A stretch of DNA of 41,905 bases from Pseudoalteromonas peptidolytica (GCF_012641745.1 NZ_WEHZ01000039.1:1-41905), one strand, 5' to 3'. Positions 32,550 to 41,905 are shown, numbered from the stretch's first letter. Made by a program: numbers and translations. The notes: a model not told the origin generated them from the sequence alone.

Positions 32550-35012
32550 TTACAGACGTTTCCAAACGCCAGCGGTTCCAGGCTCTTCTCCACGAGTCCA
32601 CCATTTGGCTTCAAACTGGGCGCCGTTATGGCTAACGCGATCTCCGCCAACATATACGGCTGAACTATCCCATGCAGGATATTGTGCTGCCGTGTCTTTC
32701 ACTGTTACATCAAAGCTTGAAATAACACTGTTGACACCGTCAGAGACTGTAACAGTTACCGTCACCGTAGTATCAGCAGAAACACTAGAAGCGGTAAGGG
32801 TTGCCGTATTATTATTGCTAACAACGCTTAGCTCGGCTGGTACTGACCAATCATAGCTCAATGCAGCGCCCTCTGGATCAGTAGCGTTGACTGTAATTGT
32901 AGTCGAATCACCTTCATTGATCGTCACATTTGCGATCGGCGTAACTGCTGGAGCCTCATTTGCCCCCTCAGGATTGACAACTACAGTGACCGTCTTACTG
33001 GTGCTAACAGTGCCATCGTTTACTGTTAATGACAAATCATAGCTAGTTTGCTGAGTTACTGATGGAGCAGTGATAGAGACTGACGCTGTGTTGGTTGCAG
33101 ACAAGACTAATGCTGCGGGAGCAGTCCATGAGTATGTTAACGGATCATTGTCAGCATCAGCTGCTAGCGCACTTACATTCACCGATTGCCCCGCTGTTAC
33201 GTTAATTGGACCTGAAAGGCCAATAGTGGGCGCACGGTTTGGAATATCACCAGCGGTAAGACCATCGTACATCGCATTTAATATGTCGCCATTGTCAGCG
33301 TCAATTTCCCAGCCGAACAAACCAGCAAGTTGGTGAGTATTTGCATATTGACCCTTGGCGATGACACTTCTTGGGCTATCATAAGTGATCAGTTTACCAT
33401 TGCTTCTGTTCCAGACGTAAGCGGCTTGAGCCTGTTCGTCGTAGCCTACTTCGAAGCCATTAACACCATTACCACTTTGACCTACAGCGTTAGCCGCTAT
33501 CGCTTTATAATCCATTATCCCAGGTTCCCATACCCCTTCACTGGTTGAGCCTTTTAAAGGACCATTACCAGGTGCTGTCATCGGATTTCCTGAAATAGTC
33601 GTGTTAGCATCACTTACACCTTCCCAGCCACGGCCATACATCGCTACGCCCATAACCAGTTTTGACGGTTGTACTCCTTGTTGTAGCAACAACTGTATTG
33701 CATGGTCACCAGTGTATGCAGGACCTTTCCTAGGATTACCATTGCCATCAACACCTGTACCATTACATTCATCAGTGCTTAGATGTGAACCGCAATAAAT
33801 CCCAGTTTGGTGCCCAGTATCATTATTCCACGCCCCATGGAAATCGTAGGTCATGGCAAAAATGTAGTCCATATACTGCTGCGCTGCTTGGTAATCTACG
33901 TCCTCAATTTTATCGTAACCCGCTCCGATAGCGGATGTGAGTTCATATTTTCTGCCTGTTTCTGCTTCCAACTGGTCTAACATTGCTCGTAGCTCTTGCA
34001 TAAGTGCTACATAAGCCGGACCATCGTTAACTGGATCGCCAAGATCTGGATTTGGGCCGTCGCCACCAGGGAACTCCCAGTCTATATCTACACCGTCATA
34101 GAACTTCCATGTTTTCAAGAACTGCTTAACAGAAGCGACAAAGGTGTCGCGGTTTGCTTTAGTTGTAAAACCATGGAATGGATCTGAAAGTGTCCACCCT
34201 CCAATTGAAGGTAAGATTTTTAATTCAGGGTAACGCTGCTTCAACGCCATTAATTGAGAATATACACCACGAATAGGATCTTTCGCGTCTACACCTGGCA
34301 TCGATTTCTGTACGGCTGCCCATGGATCATGGATAACAACTTCATAGTCTTGTGAATCCGCACAGGCAGTTTGTAGTGCACGCCAACTGTTGCCGTTTTC
34401 AATAGATTTCAACGATTCATTCGGTCCACAAATTGGAATAAAACCGTATAAAATGTGTGACAAATTGTGGGCTGGGATTTGAGTTACATCGTAGTTGCGA
34501 CCGTAAATCCCCCACTCTACAAAGTAAGCACCGGTAACACGTCCGGGAATTGTTCCGTTATTTCTGTTGTTCGGATCAACATTCATTGGTAGTGGGTCCA
34601 AATGTGCACCGTCTGTGTCGGCGATAACGATTTCTTTGCCTGCACTTCTGGCACATACCGTACCTTCACATAGCTCTAGATAAAGTTGGTGTCTGCCTGA
34701 TTTTGTATAAGGAAATTCGACAACCCCACTTTTGGTTCCCGGTGTTAAAGTTCCTTGATTGACTAACATATTGTCAAAGTAAACTTTATAGTTATCTCCA
34801 CCGGAGCCACTCCAAGCATTCCATTTGATGTTAATATTAACCACATCTTTGGCTTTAACTAGCTGCTTGTATGAGCCGTTGCCATCAACATTTACTTCAA
34901 CAAAAGAGTATTGTTGCGGCTTCCAATCAAGTGATGGCGTAGATGGTGCAGCTAGTGCTCCCCCACTTAATAACGCCAGTCCTATATATGTAGTTATTTT
35001 ATTAAGTTTCAT
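32550..35012 (-). CDS. chiA: ChiA-type GH18 chitinase with chitin-binding C-terminus
   Basis: Secreted chitinase of 820 residues. Signal peptide (1-22), ChiA N-terminal fibronectin-like domain (about 23-135), GH18 catalytic domain (about 158-585) with SIGGW (269-273) and DGVDIDWEF (306-314; catalytic Glu313), two PKD/Ig-like domains (593-680 and 686-773), and a CBM5/12 chitin-binding module at the C-terminus with AKWWTRGEEPG. The layout is that of Serratia/Alteromonas ChiA, generally an exo-acting processive enzyme. Third gene of the operon, 47 bases after the LPMO gene. Catalytic motifs are intact. Confidence 0.95.
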   Translation of the reverse strand: MKLNKITTYIGLALLSGGALAAPSTPSLDWKPQQYSFVEVNVDGNGSYKQLVKAKDVVNINIKWNAWSGSGGDNYKVYFDNMLVNQGTLTPGTKSGVVEFPYTKSGRHQLYLELCEGTVCARSAGKEIVIADTDGAHLDPLPMNVDPNNRNNGTIPGRVTGAYFVEWGIYGRNYDVTQIPAHNLSHILYGFIPICGPNESLKSIENGNSWRALQTACADSQDYEVVIHDPWAAVQKSMPGVDAKDPIRGVYSQLMALKQRYPELKILPSIGGWTLSDPFHGFTTKANRDTFVASVKQFLKTWKFYDGVDIDWEFPGGDGPNPDLGDPVNDGPAYVALMQELRAMLDQLEAETGRKYELTSAIGAGYDKIEDVDYQAAQQYMDYIFAMTYDFHGAWNNDTGHQTGIYCGSHLSTDECNGTGVDGNGNPRKGPAYTGDHAIQLLLQQGVQPSKLVMGVAMYGRGWEGVSDANTTISGNPMTAPGNGPLKGSTSEGVWEPGIMDYKAIAANAVGQSGNGVNGFEVGYDEQAQAAYVWNRSNGKLITYDSPRSVIAKGQYANTHQLAGLFGWEIDADNGDILNAMYDGLTAGDIPNRAPTIGLSGPINVTAGQSVNVSALAADADNDPLTYSWTAPAALVLSATNTASVSITAPSVTQQTSYDLSLTVNDGTVSTSKTVTVVVNPEGANEAPAVTPIANVTINEGDSTTITVNATDPEGAALSYDWSVPAELSVVSNNNTATLTASSVSADTTVTVTVTVSDGVNSVISSFDVTVKDTAAQYPAWDSSAVYVGGDRVSHNGAQFEAKWWTRGEEPGTAGVWKRL

Positions 35013-35058
35013 ATTTTCAACCTTTTTGTAGTTACATGTTGTACCCAGTGTGGGTTAA

Positions 35059-36486
35059 TTAAATTGGTTTCCAAACAGCGGAGCTGCCTGGCTTCTCATT
35101 ACGATTCCACCATTTCGCTTCATAGCTCTGTTGTTGATAAGTTACTTTGTCCCCTGCAACATAGGTTTGAGTTGCTTGCCATTGTGGGTATTCACCTGCG
35201 TTTACATTCTTGATGGTGACAGTAAAACTCGCTGCGGTACTGGCTTTACCATCCGAGACTGTAAGTGAACCTTCAATTGACTGGTCGGTGTTAACGGCTG
35301 GGGCGGTGACAACTATCGTGTCGCCATCTCCTGTATAAGTTAAAGGTGAAGGAATTGACCAAGTAAAACTCAACGGATCATTTTGATCGTCGAAAACATG
35401 AGCGTGAACGGTTGCTTGCGTGTTTTCGTTAATCACGATATTTGCTATCGGGTTAATCGTTGGAGGTGTATTGGTATCCCCCTTTACAATACTCAGGTTA
35501 CTTGTAAATTGTGCGTTTGGTAAAAATACTTGATTGGCCAACAATGTTGTTTCGTCAAAAACAATCGCGCCATCTTGCTGCATAACACCAATTTTTAGTT
35601 GGTTACTAAAGTTACTATTTAAGTATGAGGCAAGCTCAGTTTGCCAGCGCGAGACATTCGTTGAATTGATGGAAAGTTGATGGCTTACTAGCTCGTTACC
35701 CGCTTGGTCAAATGTTCTAAACCAGATACTGTCGCCAACGTTAGCATTTTGTCCTTGTTTTAAATAGTAACCACTGCTAACCCAATCCGCAGGCGCGCCT
35801 GTGGACTTAATGGTAATATCTGAGCAGTTATAAAATCCTTCGCCACCGGCATCATTACGTTGCCAGCGGGTGTACAACACTGCTTCTCCTTCACGACCTG
35901 CGGGAATATTAATTTCCATTTTGTAAAAGCGTTTGCCTTCTGGATCTACAACAAAGTCGATATTGTCGAACTCATTGATGAGCTCTAAATCACTCCATTT
36001 GAGTGGCATTGTATTTCCGTCGTAACTGGGCTTAGTTAAGAAAATCTGCCAGAAGCTGGGATTATGTGGTGTGGTTGCCCTAAAGCTAATGGCCACTGTG
36101 TTTTGAGCATTTGGCTCAATCGTAGTTCTCTGCCAATGGGGCGACACAACACTCATTCCCTTTTTATTTGTGTCCCCGGCTGAACACAATGTACCATCTG
36201 GAACTACAGTCTTAACGGCTTCAAGGTTGTTATAATCGGCGGTATTTGCTGAAAACTCATGCTCTTGTACAAACTGGAAGTGTCCTGACTCTAGAAAAGC
36301 TGCCCTACATGCTAGGTTGGGTATGTTGGAGCCGTCATCAGGCCACCAGTAACCACCTTGAGACTGGCATATTGCTTGTCTGGCCTTTGGAAAATCCATA
36401 TAGCCATGAGATAGCGCGTTGTTGGACAGTAGCGTTGAAACGGTGCCAACCATTATAAATGCAAACTTAGATTGGAATTTATTCAT
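35059..36486 (-). CDS. AA10 lytic polysaccharide monooxygenase, GbpA-like
   Basis: Copper enzyme that cleaves crystalline chitin oxidatively and helps the two chitinases. ATG at 36486 has AAGGA eight bases upstream; 475 residues. After the signal peptide (ending ALS) the mature protein starts with His27 (HGYMDFPKAR), the first copper ligand; His141 in RATTPHNPSFWQIF is the second. The AA10 domain ends near 220 (EGFYNCSDI). A GbpA-like second domain (about 230-335), a PKD-like domain (345-425) and a CBM5/12 module (AKWWNRNEKPG) follow. Middle gene of the operon. Confidence 0.94.
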   Translation of the reverse strand: MNKFQSKFAFIMVGTVSTLLSNNALSHGYMDFPKARQAICQSQGGYWWPDDGSNIPNLACRAAFLESGHFQFVQEHEFSANTADYNNLEAVKTVVPDGTLCSAGDTNKKGMSVVSPHWQRTTIEPNAQNTVAISFRATTPHNPSFWQIFLTKPSYDGNTMPLKWSDLELINEFDNIDFVVDPEGKRFYKMEINIPAGREGEAVLYTRWQRNDAGGEGFYNCSDITIKSTGAPADWVSSGYYLKQGQNANVGDSIWFRTFDQAGNELVSHQLSINSTNVSRWQTELASYLNSNFSNQLKIGVMQQDGAIVFDETTLLANQVFLPNAQFTSNLSIVKGDTNTPPTINPIANIVINENTQATVHAHVFDDQNDPLSFTWSIPSPLTYTGDGDTIVVTAPAVNTDQSIEGSLTVSDGKASTAASFTVTIKNVNAGEYPQWQATQTYVAGDKVTYQQQSYEAKWWNRNEKPGSSAVWKPI

Positions 36487-36507
36487 GTTAAATTTCCTTC
36501 TAATAAG

Positions 36508-36527
36508 TGGGGAGCCTGTCCTCCCCA
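36508..36527 (-). promoter_or_regulatory. intercistronic hairpin between chitinase and LPMO genes
   Basis: TGGGGAG (36508-36514) pairs perfectly with CTCCCCA (36521-36527) around six bases, in the 49-base gap. It has no T-run, so a processing or mRNA-stability element is more likely than a terminator. Confidence 0.55.
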
Positions 36528-36535
36528 TCCATTAT

Positions 36536-39500
36536 TTATAAGTTACAAACTTTGGTATAATCACTGCTCGTTGAAGGTTGTTTATTACTCCACCACTTGG
36601 CTTCGTACACTGCTTTACCATCTTTAATAAGGTCGCCCTGAGCCGCATGGGTGCCTTTAGGAAAAGTAGGATAGGTGACAATTTGGTCTACAGGGGTTCC
36701 TTTACATGAAGTCACCGGATCCGTTGAACCATCTCCTGGCTTTGCTATTGGAAGATCTTTGTATTCACTGGCAAATGCGTATCGTTTACCATCCTTCTCA
36801 ACGACAAAATTAACAGGACCTGAAATCGGCATATAGTACATAACCTGGGCGTTCACCGTTTCTCCAGGGCCAAATGACTTAGGTGTGCTCCCCCACTCAT
36901 TGACTAACGTGATAGAAAAACGATGGAATTCATTTTCAAAACCACCTATGTTGTTGCCAGCAGCGTTAGAGCCATTTACATCCACCGCCATCTTAAGTTT
37001 TTCTTGGGCATTCCAGTTCGATTTGAAGATAGCTGATGTTGCAACAGGTACATCGAAGGAAATCTTTGCACCGGTTAAGTCAATCCCTGAGTTATTGGTA
37101 AATGCGAAGGTTGGAGCAATTGGGTAGTTTGCATCACCTGCTGGGAAGTCTTTTGCTTCAAAAGACACGTTGACAGCAGAAGCTGGTTTCACAAACGTTT
37201 TGTTACCCTGTTTGACCGAATAAGGCGTACCACTTTGGTTAAACTTGTTGTACGCCAAGCTGGTAAGCGATGAACCCATAAAATATTCATTTTTGCTGGT
37301 GTCATAGTCAAAGTCACCGGCAAGCTCCCAAAACATGATCCCGCCCAGTTCTTGGTTGATGACATAATCAACTTTTGCAGCCATGGATTCTTCATCTTCG
37401 ATGGACAAGAATACGTTTTTAGTTGAATTCCAAAGCCAAGGTGCAACTGCAACCGCATCATAGTGGCGTGTATAACTGCCGGTAATTTGGTGCGCTGGGT
37501 TATTGATAGGGTCTAAACCGTAATCTGAAAGGTAGCTACCCAGTACTCCATTTTGTAAGTTTTTAACATGCCATAATGGGTTCGAACCCGCTGGTACCTC
37601 TAAACCAACATCATTTTTGTCATGCCATAAGTTGTCTATACCAACTGCACCATTACCACATTTATTCTTGTCGCCACTACCAGTACCAGGAGGGCAATCC
37701 GCTTGGTTTGGTAATGCAGCTTGACCCCATAAGCCATTGGTACCGCCAGTCACATCTCTAAACCCGCGAGTGTAATAAGGAATACCTATATTAATTCGCC
37801 CAGCAGAAACTGATCCTCTGAAATATTTAACAGCCCAATCAGTATTCAGGTAGCCAATACCTTCAAACTCTTTCGTGCCATAAACATTCCATTGTTTTAA
37901 TTCAGAGTCTTCACCAGTATCAAATAATGAAGCATTGTGGCCAACATGTTGGTTCCATGCACCGTGAAGATCATAAGACATGATATTCACATAATCTAAG
38001 TATTTGGTGACTTGGAAGGTCTCCATACCACGCAACAAATAACCAGAGGAAGGAGACGCGATAGTGAGCAAGTAGTGGGTATTATCTTGCTGACCTGCTT
38101 GGTCTAGTGCCTCACGTAATTTCTTCATCAATACTTGGTAAGAGCGATTCAATGCTGCGCGTCGGGGGTTTGATATGGCAAAGTCATCTGGGTGACCCGA
38201 ATCGTTCATCGAAGAGGGGTACTCATAGTCAATATCGACACCATCGAAGCCATATTTACGTATAAAATCGATAGAGCTTGCAACAAAAGCATCAATTCCA
38301 GCGTGGTTCACACTACCATCAGCATTGGTTGTCATGGTGTAGAAACCACCACTCGCGACTCTTTTGCCTGTTTCGTCAAAATAGCCTCCAGTTTCAGCCC
38401 AACCACCAACTGAAATCAACGTTTTTACGTCTGGATGCTGCTTTTTAAATTTGTTAAGTAAGTTAAAATGACCGGTATAGGGCAAAGTTGGATCCATTTC
38501 TGCCCCTGCAACTCCCGGCCAGGTCATATTCGTTGCTGGGTTTTCAGCGGCATTTGGGTTGCCTATTGAAACCTTGTTGTTTGCATCTACATGTGCAAAT
38601 GCGTAATTAATATGCGTGATCTTGTCCCACGGTATGTCATTAACCAAATAACTTGGTTGACCGTTTTTACCTGTTCTCCAGCTTGTAAAGTAACCAATAA
38701 CTCGTCTTGGATGATCGGCACCCATTTTCTCTCTGCCATTTTCATCATAGATTTTGCAGTAATTTGGCGAAGCATTTGGAGTTTCGTACAGCCCTGCTGG
38801 AACACAGTTATTACTAACTGGAGGAACTTCAACAACATTCACAGTTAATGTACTTTGTGCTGTTGCACCGCTGTTATCTTCTACGACTAGTTTAAGTTGC
38901 GCGGTGCCGAGTTGCGCCGGTAGCCAAGTGTATTGTGCCGGTGCTGAAGTACTCTCAGAGACGACTTGACCGTCTACAAGCAACGTTAATTTTTGTACTG
39001 TACCATCAGGATCTGAGCCATCCAAAGTAATGATGACTGGTTGATTTACAGTGACATCAGTTATCCCACCTTCAAGACTTAAATTTGCGGTCGGTAGTTG
39101 GTTACTCGTTGAGTTTACGATGATATTGCTGATTAATGATGAAGAGCGTGCTTGTTCATTATCTGTAGCAACAACAGAAATGGTATGGTTACCTGCAGTT
39201 GCCAACCAATCAACAGAATAGTTGTTACCTACTGCTGTTGTATCAATACCTACAGAGGTACCGTCAACAAAGAACTCGACTTGACTAACCGAACCATCAG
39301 CGTCTGTTGCATCAACTGAAATGGTAACGCTGTCATTTTCTGAAAAAGAAGCTCCGTCAATTGGCTGTAATGATTGAACTTGAGGTGGTTTGTTGGTGAC
39401 AGCGCTGTCACACCGTCCCAATTTTTTCCAGTCATCCCAAGGTCCAGAGTTAGTAGAGGGATCTGCTTGAGTCCACCACTTTGCTTCATAGGCATGTTGT

Positions 39501-39652
39501 GCTTTTTGTACTTGTTCACCGCCGCTATATGCTGTGCCTTGTGACCATTGTGCTAGTGAGTCACAATTGTAAGCATATGAATTAGCGCAAAAAGCAGCAC
39601 CAATTAGCGAAGCCATATAGGATAAATTAAAGGTCTTTACATGTTGTTTCAT
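36536..39652 (-). CDS. multidomain GH18 chitinase with two chitin-binding modules
   Basis: Secreted chitinase of 1038 residues, first gene of the operon. Signal peptide (to about 27), N-terminal CBM5/12 (28-80, AKWWTQADPST), two Ig-like domains (about 90-182 and 187-275), GH18 domain (about 315-810) with SVGGW (414-418) and DGVDIDYEYP (470-479; catalytic Glu477), a ChiC-type (PF06483-like) domain (about 850-970) and a C-terminal CBM5/12 with AKWWSNKQPS. The DxxDxDxE motif is intact. Having modules at both ends suggests tight binding to crystalline chitin. An operator-like palindrome lies about 100 bases upstream. Confidence 0.94.
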   Translation of the reverse strand: MKQHVKTFNLSYMASLIGAAFCANSYAYNCDSLAQWSQGTAYSGGEQVQKAQHAYEAKWWTQADPSTNSGPWDDWKKLGRCDSAVTNKPPQVQSLQPIDGASFSENDSVTISVDATDADGSVSQVEFFVDGTSVGIDTTAVGNNYSVDWLATAGNHTISVVATDNEQARSSSLISNIIVNSTSNQLPTANLSLEGGITDVTVNQPVIITLDGSDPDGTVQKLTLLVDGQVVSESTSAPAQYTWLPAQLGTAQLKLVVEDNSGATAQSTLTVNVVEVPPVSNNCVPAGLYETPNASPNYCKIYDENGREKMGADHPRRVIGYFTSWRTGKNGQPSYLVNDIPWDKITHINYAFAHVDANNKVSIGNPNAAENPATNMTWPGVAGAEMDPTLPYTGHFNLLNKFKKQHPDVKTLISVGGWAETGGYFDETGKRVASGGFYTMTTNADGSVNHAGIDAFVASSIDFIRKYGFDGVDIDYEYPSSMNDSGHPDDFAISNPRRAALNRSYQVLMKKLREALDQAGQQDNTHYLLTIASPSSGYLLRGMETFQVTKYLDYVNIMSYDLHGAWNQHVGHNASLFDTGEDSELKQWNVYGTKEFEGIGYLNTDWAVKYFRGSVSAGRINIGIPYYTRGFRDVTGGTNGLWGQAALPNQADCPPGTGSGDKNKCGNGAVGIDNLWHDKNDVGLEVPAGSNPLWHVKNLQNGVLGSYLSDYGLDPINNPAHQITGSYTRHYDAVAVAPWLWNSTKNVFLSIEDEESMAAKVDYVINQELGGIMFWELAGDFDYDTSKNEYFMGSSLTSLAYNKFNQSGTPYSVKQGNKTFVKPASAVNVSFEAKDFPAGDANYPIAPTFAFTNNSGIDLTGAKISFDVPVATSAIFKSNWNAQEKLKMAVDVNGSNAAGNNIGGFENEFHRFSITLVNEWGSTPKSFGPGETVNAQVMYYMPISGPVNFVVEKDGKRYAFASEYKDLPIAKPGDGSTDPVTSCKGTPVDQIVTYPTFPKGTHAAQGDLIKDGKAVYEAKWWSNKQPSTSSDYTKVCNL

Positions 39653-39753
39653 AGGTGTGGTTCTCCAACCATTTATTGTATTCGGTTAACAATAACAACA
39701 TAAACCTAACACATAAAAAGGATATGGCAACAAGAAATTTACCACCTTGTTTG

Positions 39754-39769
39754 ACGTTTACGTAAACGT
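39754..39769. promoter_or_regulatory. 16-bp palindrome upstream of the chitinase operon
   Basis: ACGTTTACGTAAACGT is a perfect palindrome with a central CG, about 100 bases before the first chitinase gene, in a 407-base divergent intergenic region (39653-40059) that otherwise shows no gene. Shape and place suggest a LacI-family type operator; the regulator is not in the window. Confidence 0.55.
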
Positions 39770-40059
39770 AATTTCATGTGTTTTAGACTTAAAAATGTAA
39801 TACTAAGCTATTGAAAATAATGCTTAGTTCTTTCTCAGATAATGAAATAATCGATGTCATGATTATTTGAGATTTATAGATAGTTGATTAAGCGAGAATG
39901 CAAAATCTTTACTTTAACTATTTGTTTTATAATGATATATCTTAATGGTATAAATGATTTCTAAGAGGAATATAGGAATTAATTCGAATTTTTCATCATG
40001 CTTGTTGTTACTTGGTTTTTCTACTAAGTTTAAAAGTAAGGTAATTTGGAGGTATTGCA

Positions 40060-41385
40060 TTGGATTTTAGCGAACAATCAACTACTTCAGACAAAGTCAT
40101 TCGTATTCTATGCCTCGATGACGAAGAGAATGTACTGCGATCATTAAACAGGCTGTTTCGACAAAATGGGATCGAAGCGGAATTGTTTACTGAACCAGAG
40201 CAAGCGTTGTTGACGATTAAAAAAAATACTTATGATGTCATTGTTAGCGATATGAGAATGCCAGATATGGACGGAGCTACTTTTTTAAAACAAGTAAAGC
40301 AAATTCAGCCCGAAACTCAACGTATTTTACTTACTGGATACGCTGACATGGCATCAACAATTAAAGCCATAAATGAAAGTGGGATCCACGCATATATTCA
40401 AAAACCGTGGGACAATGAAATTCTAATTCATACAGTTAAACAGTGTGCCGAGAAATTTCGTTTAAAGAACCAAAATATAAAGCTTACTAAAGAAATTAGT
40501 ACAAAAAATAAGGAGCTAGTGGAGCTAAACGAAAGCCTAGAGGAATTGGTACAAAAACGTACCACACAAATTAGAAAAGTATTGAATCAGCTCGAGCAAG
40601 CGAATAAAAAAGAAGTTAAAGAGCACCGTGCTACAGTTGAGTTGCTGTATAACTTTATTAATGCCAACCCCTTTATTGATGGGAAAAAAGCGAAGAATAT
40701 TGCTAGATTATGTAAAATAATGGCTTCTGGCCTTAATTTAAGTAAAGAGCTTGCTGAAACAACAATGATGTCAGGTTATCTTGCTGAGGTAGGCTTACTT
40801 GCGATGGATCCTGAAATCTACAAAAAACCACCGAGAACGCTGAGCGAAGCGCAAAAAAAGACATATTATACACACCCCTCAATCGCACAGCTTATGTTAA
40901 TGCCTGCACAACATTTATCTGATGTTGCCGAAGCAATTTATCACCAATTTGAAAGGTACAATGGACAAGGTATTCCAAAGGGACTCAAGGGAAAGGAGAT
41001 CCCTCTTGGCTCTTTAATATTGGCTGTGGCGAGAGACTATTATGATCATTTTTATCAAGCTAACGGTACAGATGAGGAAAAAACGCAAACTTCTCTTGAG
41101 CTTATAAAAGCGTATAGAGGAAATTTTTATGCCCCCGAAGTTGTTGATGCCTTGCAAAAAGCCGTAAGTAATAACGATCTGGCTGAAGATAGTGTGGGAA
41201 CAGTTGATATAATTACAACTGATAAGCTACAAGCAGGGATGACCTTAGGTCTTGCTCTACATAGCAATCAAGGGATCTTGCTACTACCCAAAGGCCATGT
41301 ATTTACAGATAAATCTATTGATAAGCTTAAGCAACTACAAACTCAGCGCCCTATCCCTTTTAGGATAATGGTAAAAAGTAACTAA
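40060..41385 (+). CDS. response regulator with degenerate HD-GYP-like domain
   Basis: 441 residues from a TTG start with GGAGG seven bases upstream. Receiver domain (about 14-130) with LCLDDEEN (acidic pair), VSDMRMPDMDG (phospho-acceptor Asp64), LLTGYAD and the Lys in YIQKPWD. A coiled coil follows (about 140-200), then an HD-GYP-like domain. There the HD pair (normally LHDIG) reads GYLAEVGLL and the GYP loop reads HQFERYNGQGIPKGL, so most metal ligands are absent and cyclic-di-GMP hydrolysis is unlikely. It may bind a nucleotide or a partner instead. It stands divergent from the chitinase operon. Confidence 0.88.
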   Translation: MDFSEQSTTSDKVIRILCLDDEENVLRSLNRLFRQNGIEAELFTEPEQALLTIKKNTYDVIVSDMRMPDMDGATFLKQVKQIQPETQRILLTGYADMASTIKAINESGIHAYIQKPWDNEILIHTVKQCAEKFRLKNQNIKLTKEISTKNKELVELNESLEELVQKRTTQIRKVLNQLEQANKKEVKEHRATVELLYNFINANPFIDGKKAKNIARLCKIMASGLNLSKELAETTMMSGYLAEVGLLAMDPEIYKKPPRTLSEAQKKTYYTHPSIAQLMLMPAQHLSDVAEAIYHQFERYNGQGIPKGLKGKEIPLGSLILAVARDYYDHFYQANGTDEEKTQTSLELIKAYRGNFYAPEVVDALQKAVSNNDLAEDSVGTVDIITTDKLQAGMTLGLALHSNQGILLLPKGHVFTDKSIDKLKQLQTQRPIPFRIMVKSN

Positions 41386-41600
41386 TACCAATTGACTTGA
41401 TACTTGCTCAATTTGAAGGAGTAAATCTGACGCTAACAGCATTAAAAATTTCTTATTTAGAACAAATAAATAGTAAAAATTTTGCTTTGCCGATACGGAT
41501 GTAGGTACCTTGGTGATAGCAGGACGCGGTAGCGGGGTTATCGCCAAGATTTTCTCGCCTCAGAATAGACCACTGAATTAGGAAAATAGGTATAATTTTT
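41386..41600. repeat. probable interspersed repeat element
   Basis: Begins TACCAATTGACTTGATACTTGCTCAA (in pieces: TACCAATTGACTTGATAC at 41388 and CTTGCTCAA after it) directly after the response regulator stop. It holds the imperfect hairpin CTTGGTGATAGC / GTTATCGCCAAG (about 41509-41551). It shares TTGATACTTnCTCAA with the palindrome at 2328. The short open frame crossing it on the minus strand has no ribosome-binding site. Confidence 0.45.
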
Positions 41601-41752
41601 ATTAAACACTTTACTGGTTATAAGCTGCGAGCAAGAACTATTAAAAATAGGTTACAGCGTCAAGTTTTCTTCATACATTTAAAATGTGTGAGTATTTCTT
41701 TTTGAAAAGAACACATCGTACAATGATGAGTGGAATTACAAATTAATAAACC

Positions 41753-41792
41753 GAGTTGAATTTTGAAATTTTTATCAACGCGAATTCAACTC
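41753..41792. repeat. inverted repeat next to the IS30 transposase end
   Basis: GAGTTGAATT (41753-41762) and AATTCAACTC (41783-41792) are perfect inverses, 22-61 bases beyond the transposase stop. They may be, or contain, the terminal repeat of the element. Confidence 0.45.
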
Positions 41793-41813
41793 CGAAGTGC
41801 ACCACTCGCTAAA

Positions 41814-41905
41814 TTAAGCTGCTTTACGTACTTTGCGTAATTTATTGAATACAACAGCAGGCTGTTTATACCCTAAACACTTTCTCGGTCTGGCATTTAA
41901 TGCCC
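41814..41905 (-). CDS. IS30-family transposase, C-terminal fragment
   Basis: Reads LNARPRKCLGYKQPAVVF then NKLRKVRKAA and TAA at 41816-41814. The motif LNxRPRKxLGYKxP is the well-known C-terminus of IS30-family DDE transposases. The gene enters from beyond the right window edge, so its integrity is unknown. Confidence 0.85.
   Translation of the reverse strand, partial: ALNARPRKCLGYKQPAVVFNKLRKVRKAA

Noticed and set aside
41335..41547. 70-codon frame on the minus strand over the repeat
   Set aside because: It overlaps the end of the response regulator gene and follows the repeat, with no ribosome-binding site. Such frames come with repeat copies.

Overview
The window looks like a chromosomal segment of a marine gammaproteobacterium of the Alteromonadales, most likely Pseudoalteromonas. 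The grounds are the AT-rich base composition, a TtpC/ExbB/ExbD/TonB2 energy-transduction operon beside a large TonB-dependent receptor, a three-gene secreted chitin-degrading operon, two chemoreceptors, and an integron whose attC sites resemble the Vibrio VCR type. Most genes lie on the minus strand. The genus is an inference from gene content, not from a marker gene.

Layout. 1-106: the end of an IS481-like element abutting the stop codon of a chemoreceptor (104-2101). 2409-3524: asd. 3638-3724: a candidate small RNA. 3973-13629: a receptor and surface-lipoprotein pair followed upstream by the operon DUF3450 - ttpC - exbB2 - exbD2 - tonB2 - TPR, which probably powers uptake through that receptor. 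13878-17394: a dCache chemoreceptor with a sigma-28 type promoter, and a GluP/FucP-family sugar permease. Identical GGAACGTTCC palindromes precede both.

17883-23103: accessory region, read here as the remnant of a sedentary chromosomal integron. Four small cassettes transcribed leftward carry VCR-like attC sites (one truncated). An IS3-family element sits inside the array. On the right is the attI-side region, then a divergent intI start that keeps its ribosome-binding site and a LexA-like box but is destroyed by a frameshift, a TGG-to-TGA change and truncation after about 35 codons. The left edge of the array is scarred: a half attC, a lipoprotein serine hydrolase with no attC behind it, and a fragment of an unrecognised gene.

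23360-32346: a YcgN-like protein, a small membrane protein, a membrane histidine kinase without an adjacent response regulator, a Na/phosphate symporter gene with two PhoB-type boxes, an unrecognised 160-residue protein, and a tightly coupled operon of solute-binding protein, RecQ-like helicase and AnmK.

32550-39652: chitin utilisation operon: a large GH18 chitinase with a ChiC domain, an AA10 lytic polysaccharide monooxygenase with GbpA-like modules, and a ChiA-type GH18 chitinase. All three carry the aromatic chitin-binding motif AKWW, and a perfect 16-bp palindrome precedes the operon. 40060-41385: a response regulator with a degenerate HD-GYP domain. The window ends in an interspersed repeat and the 3' end of an IS30-family transposase gene.
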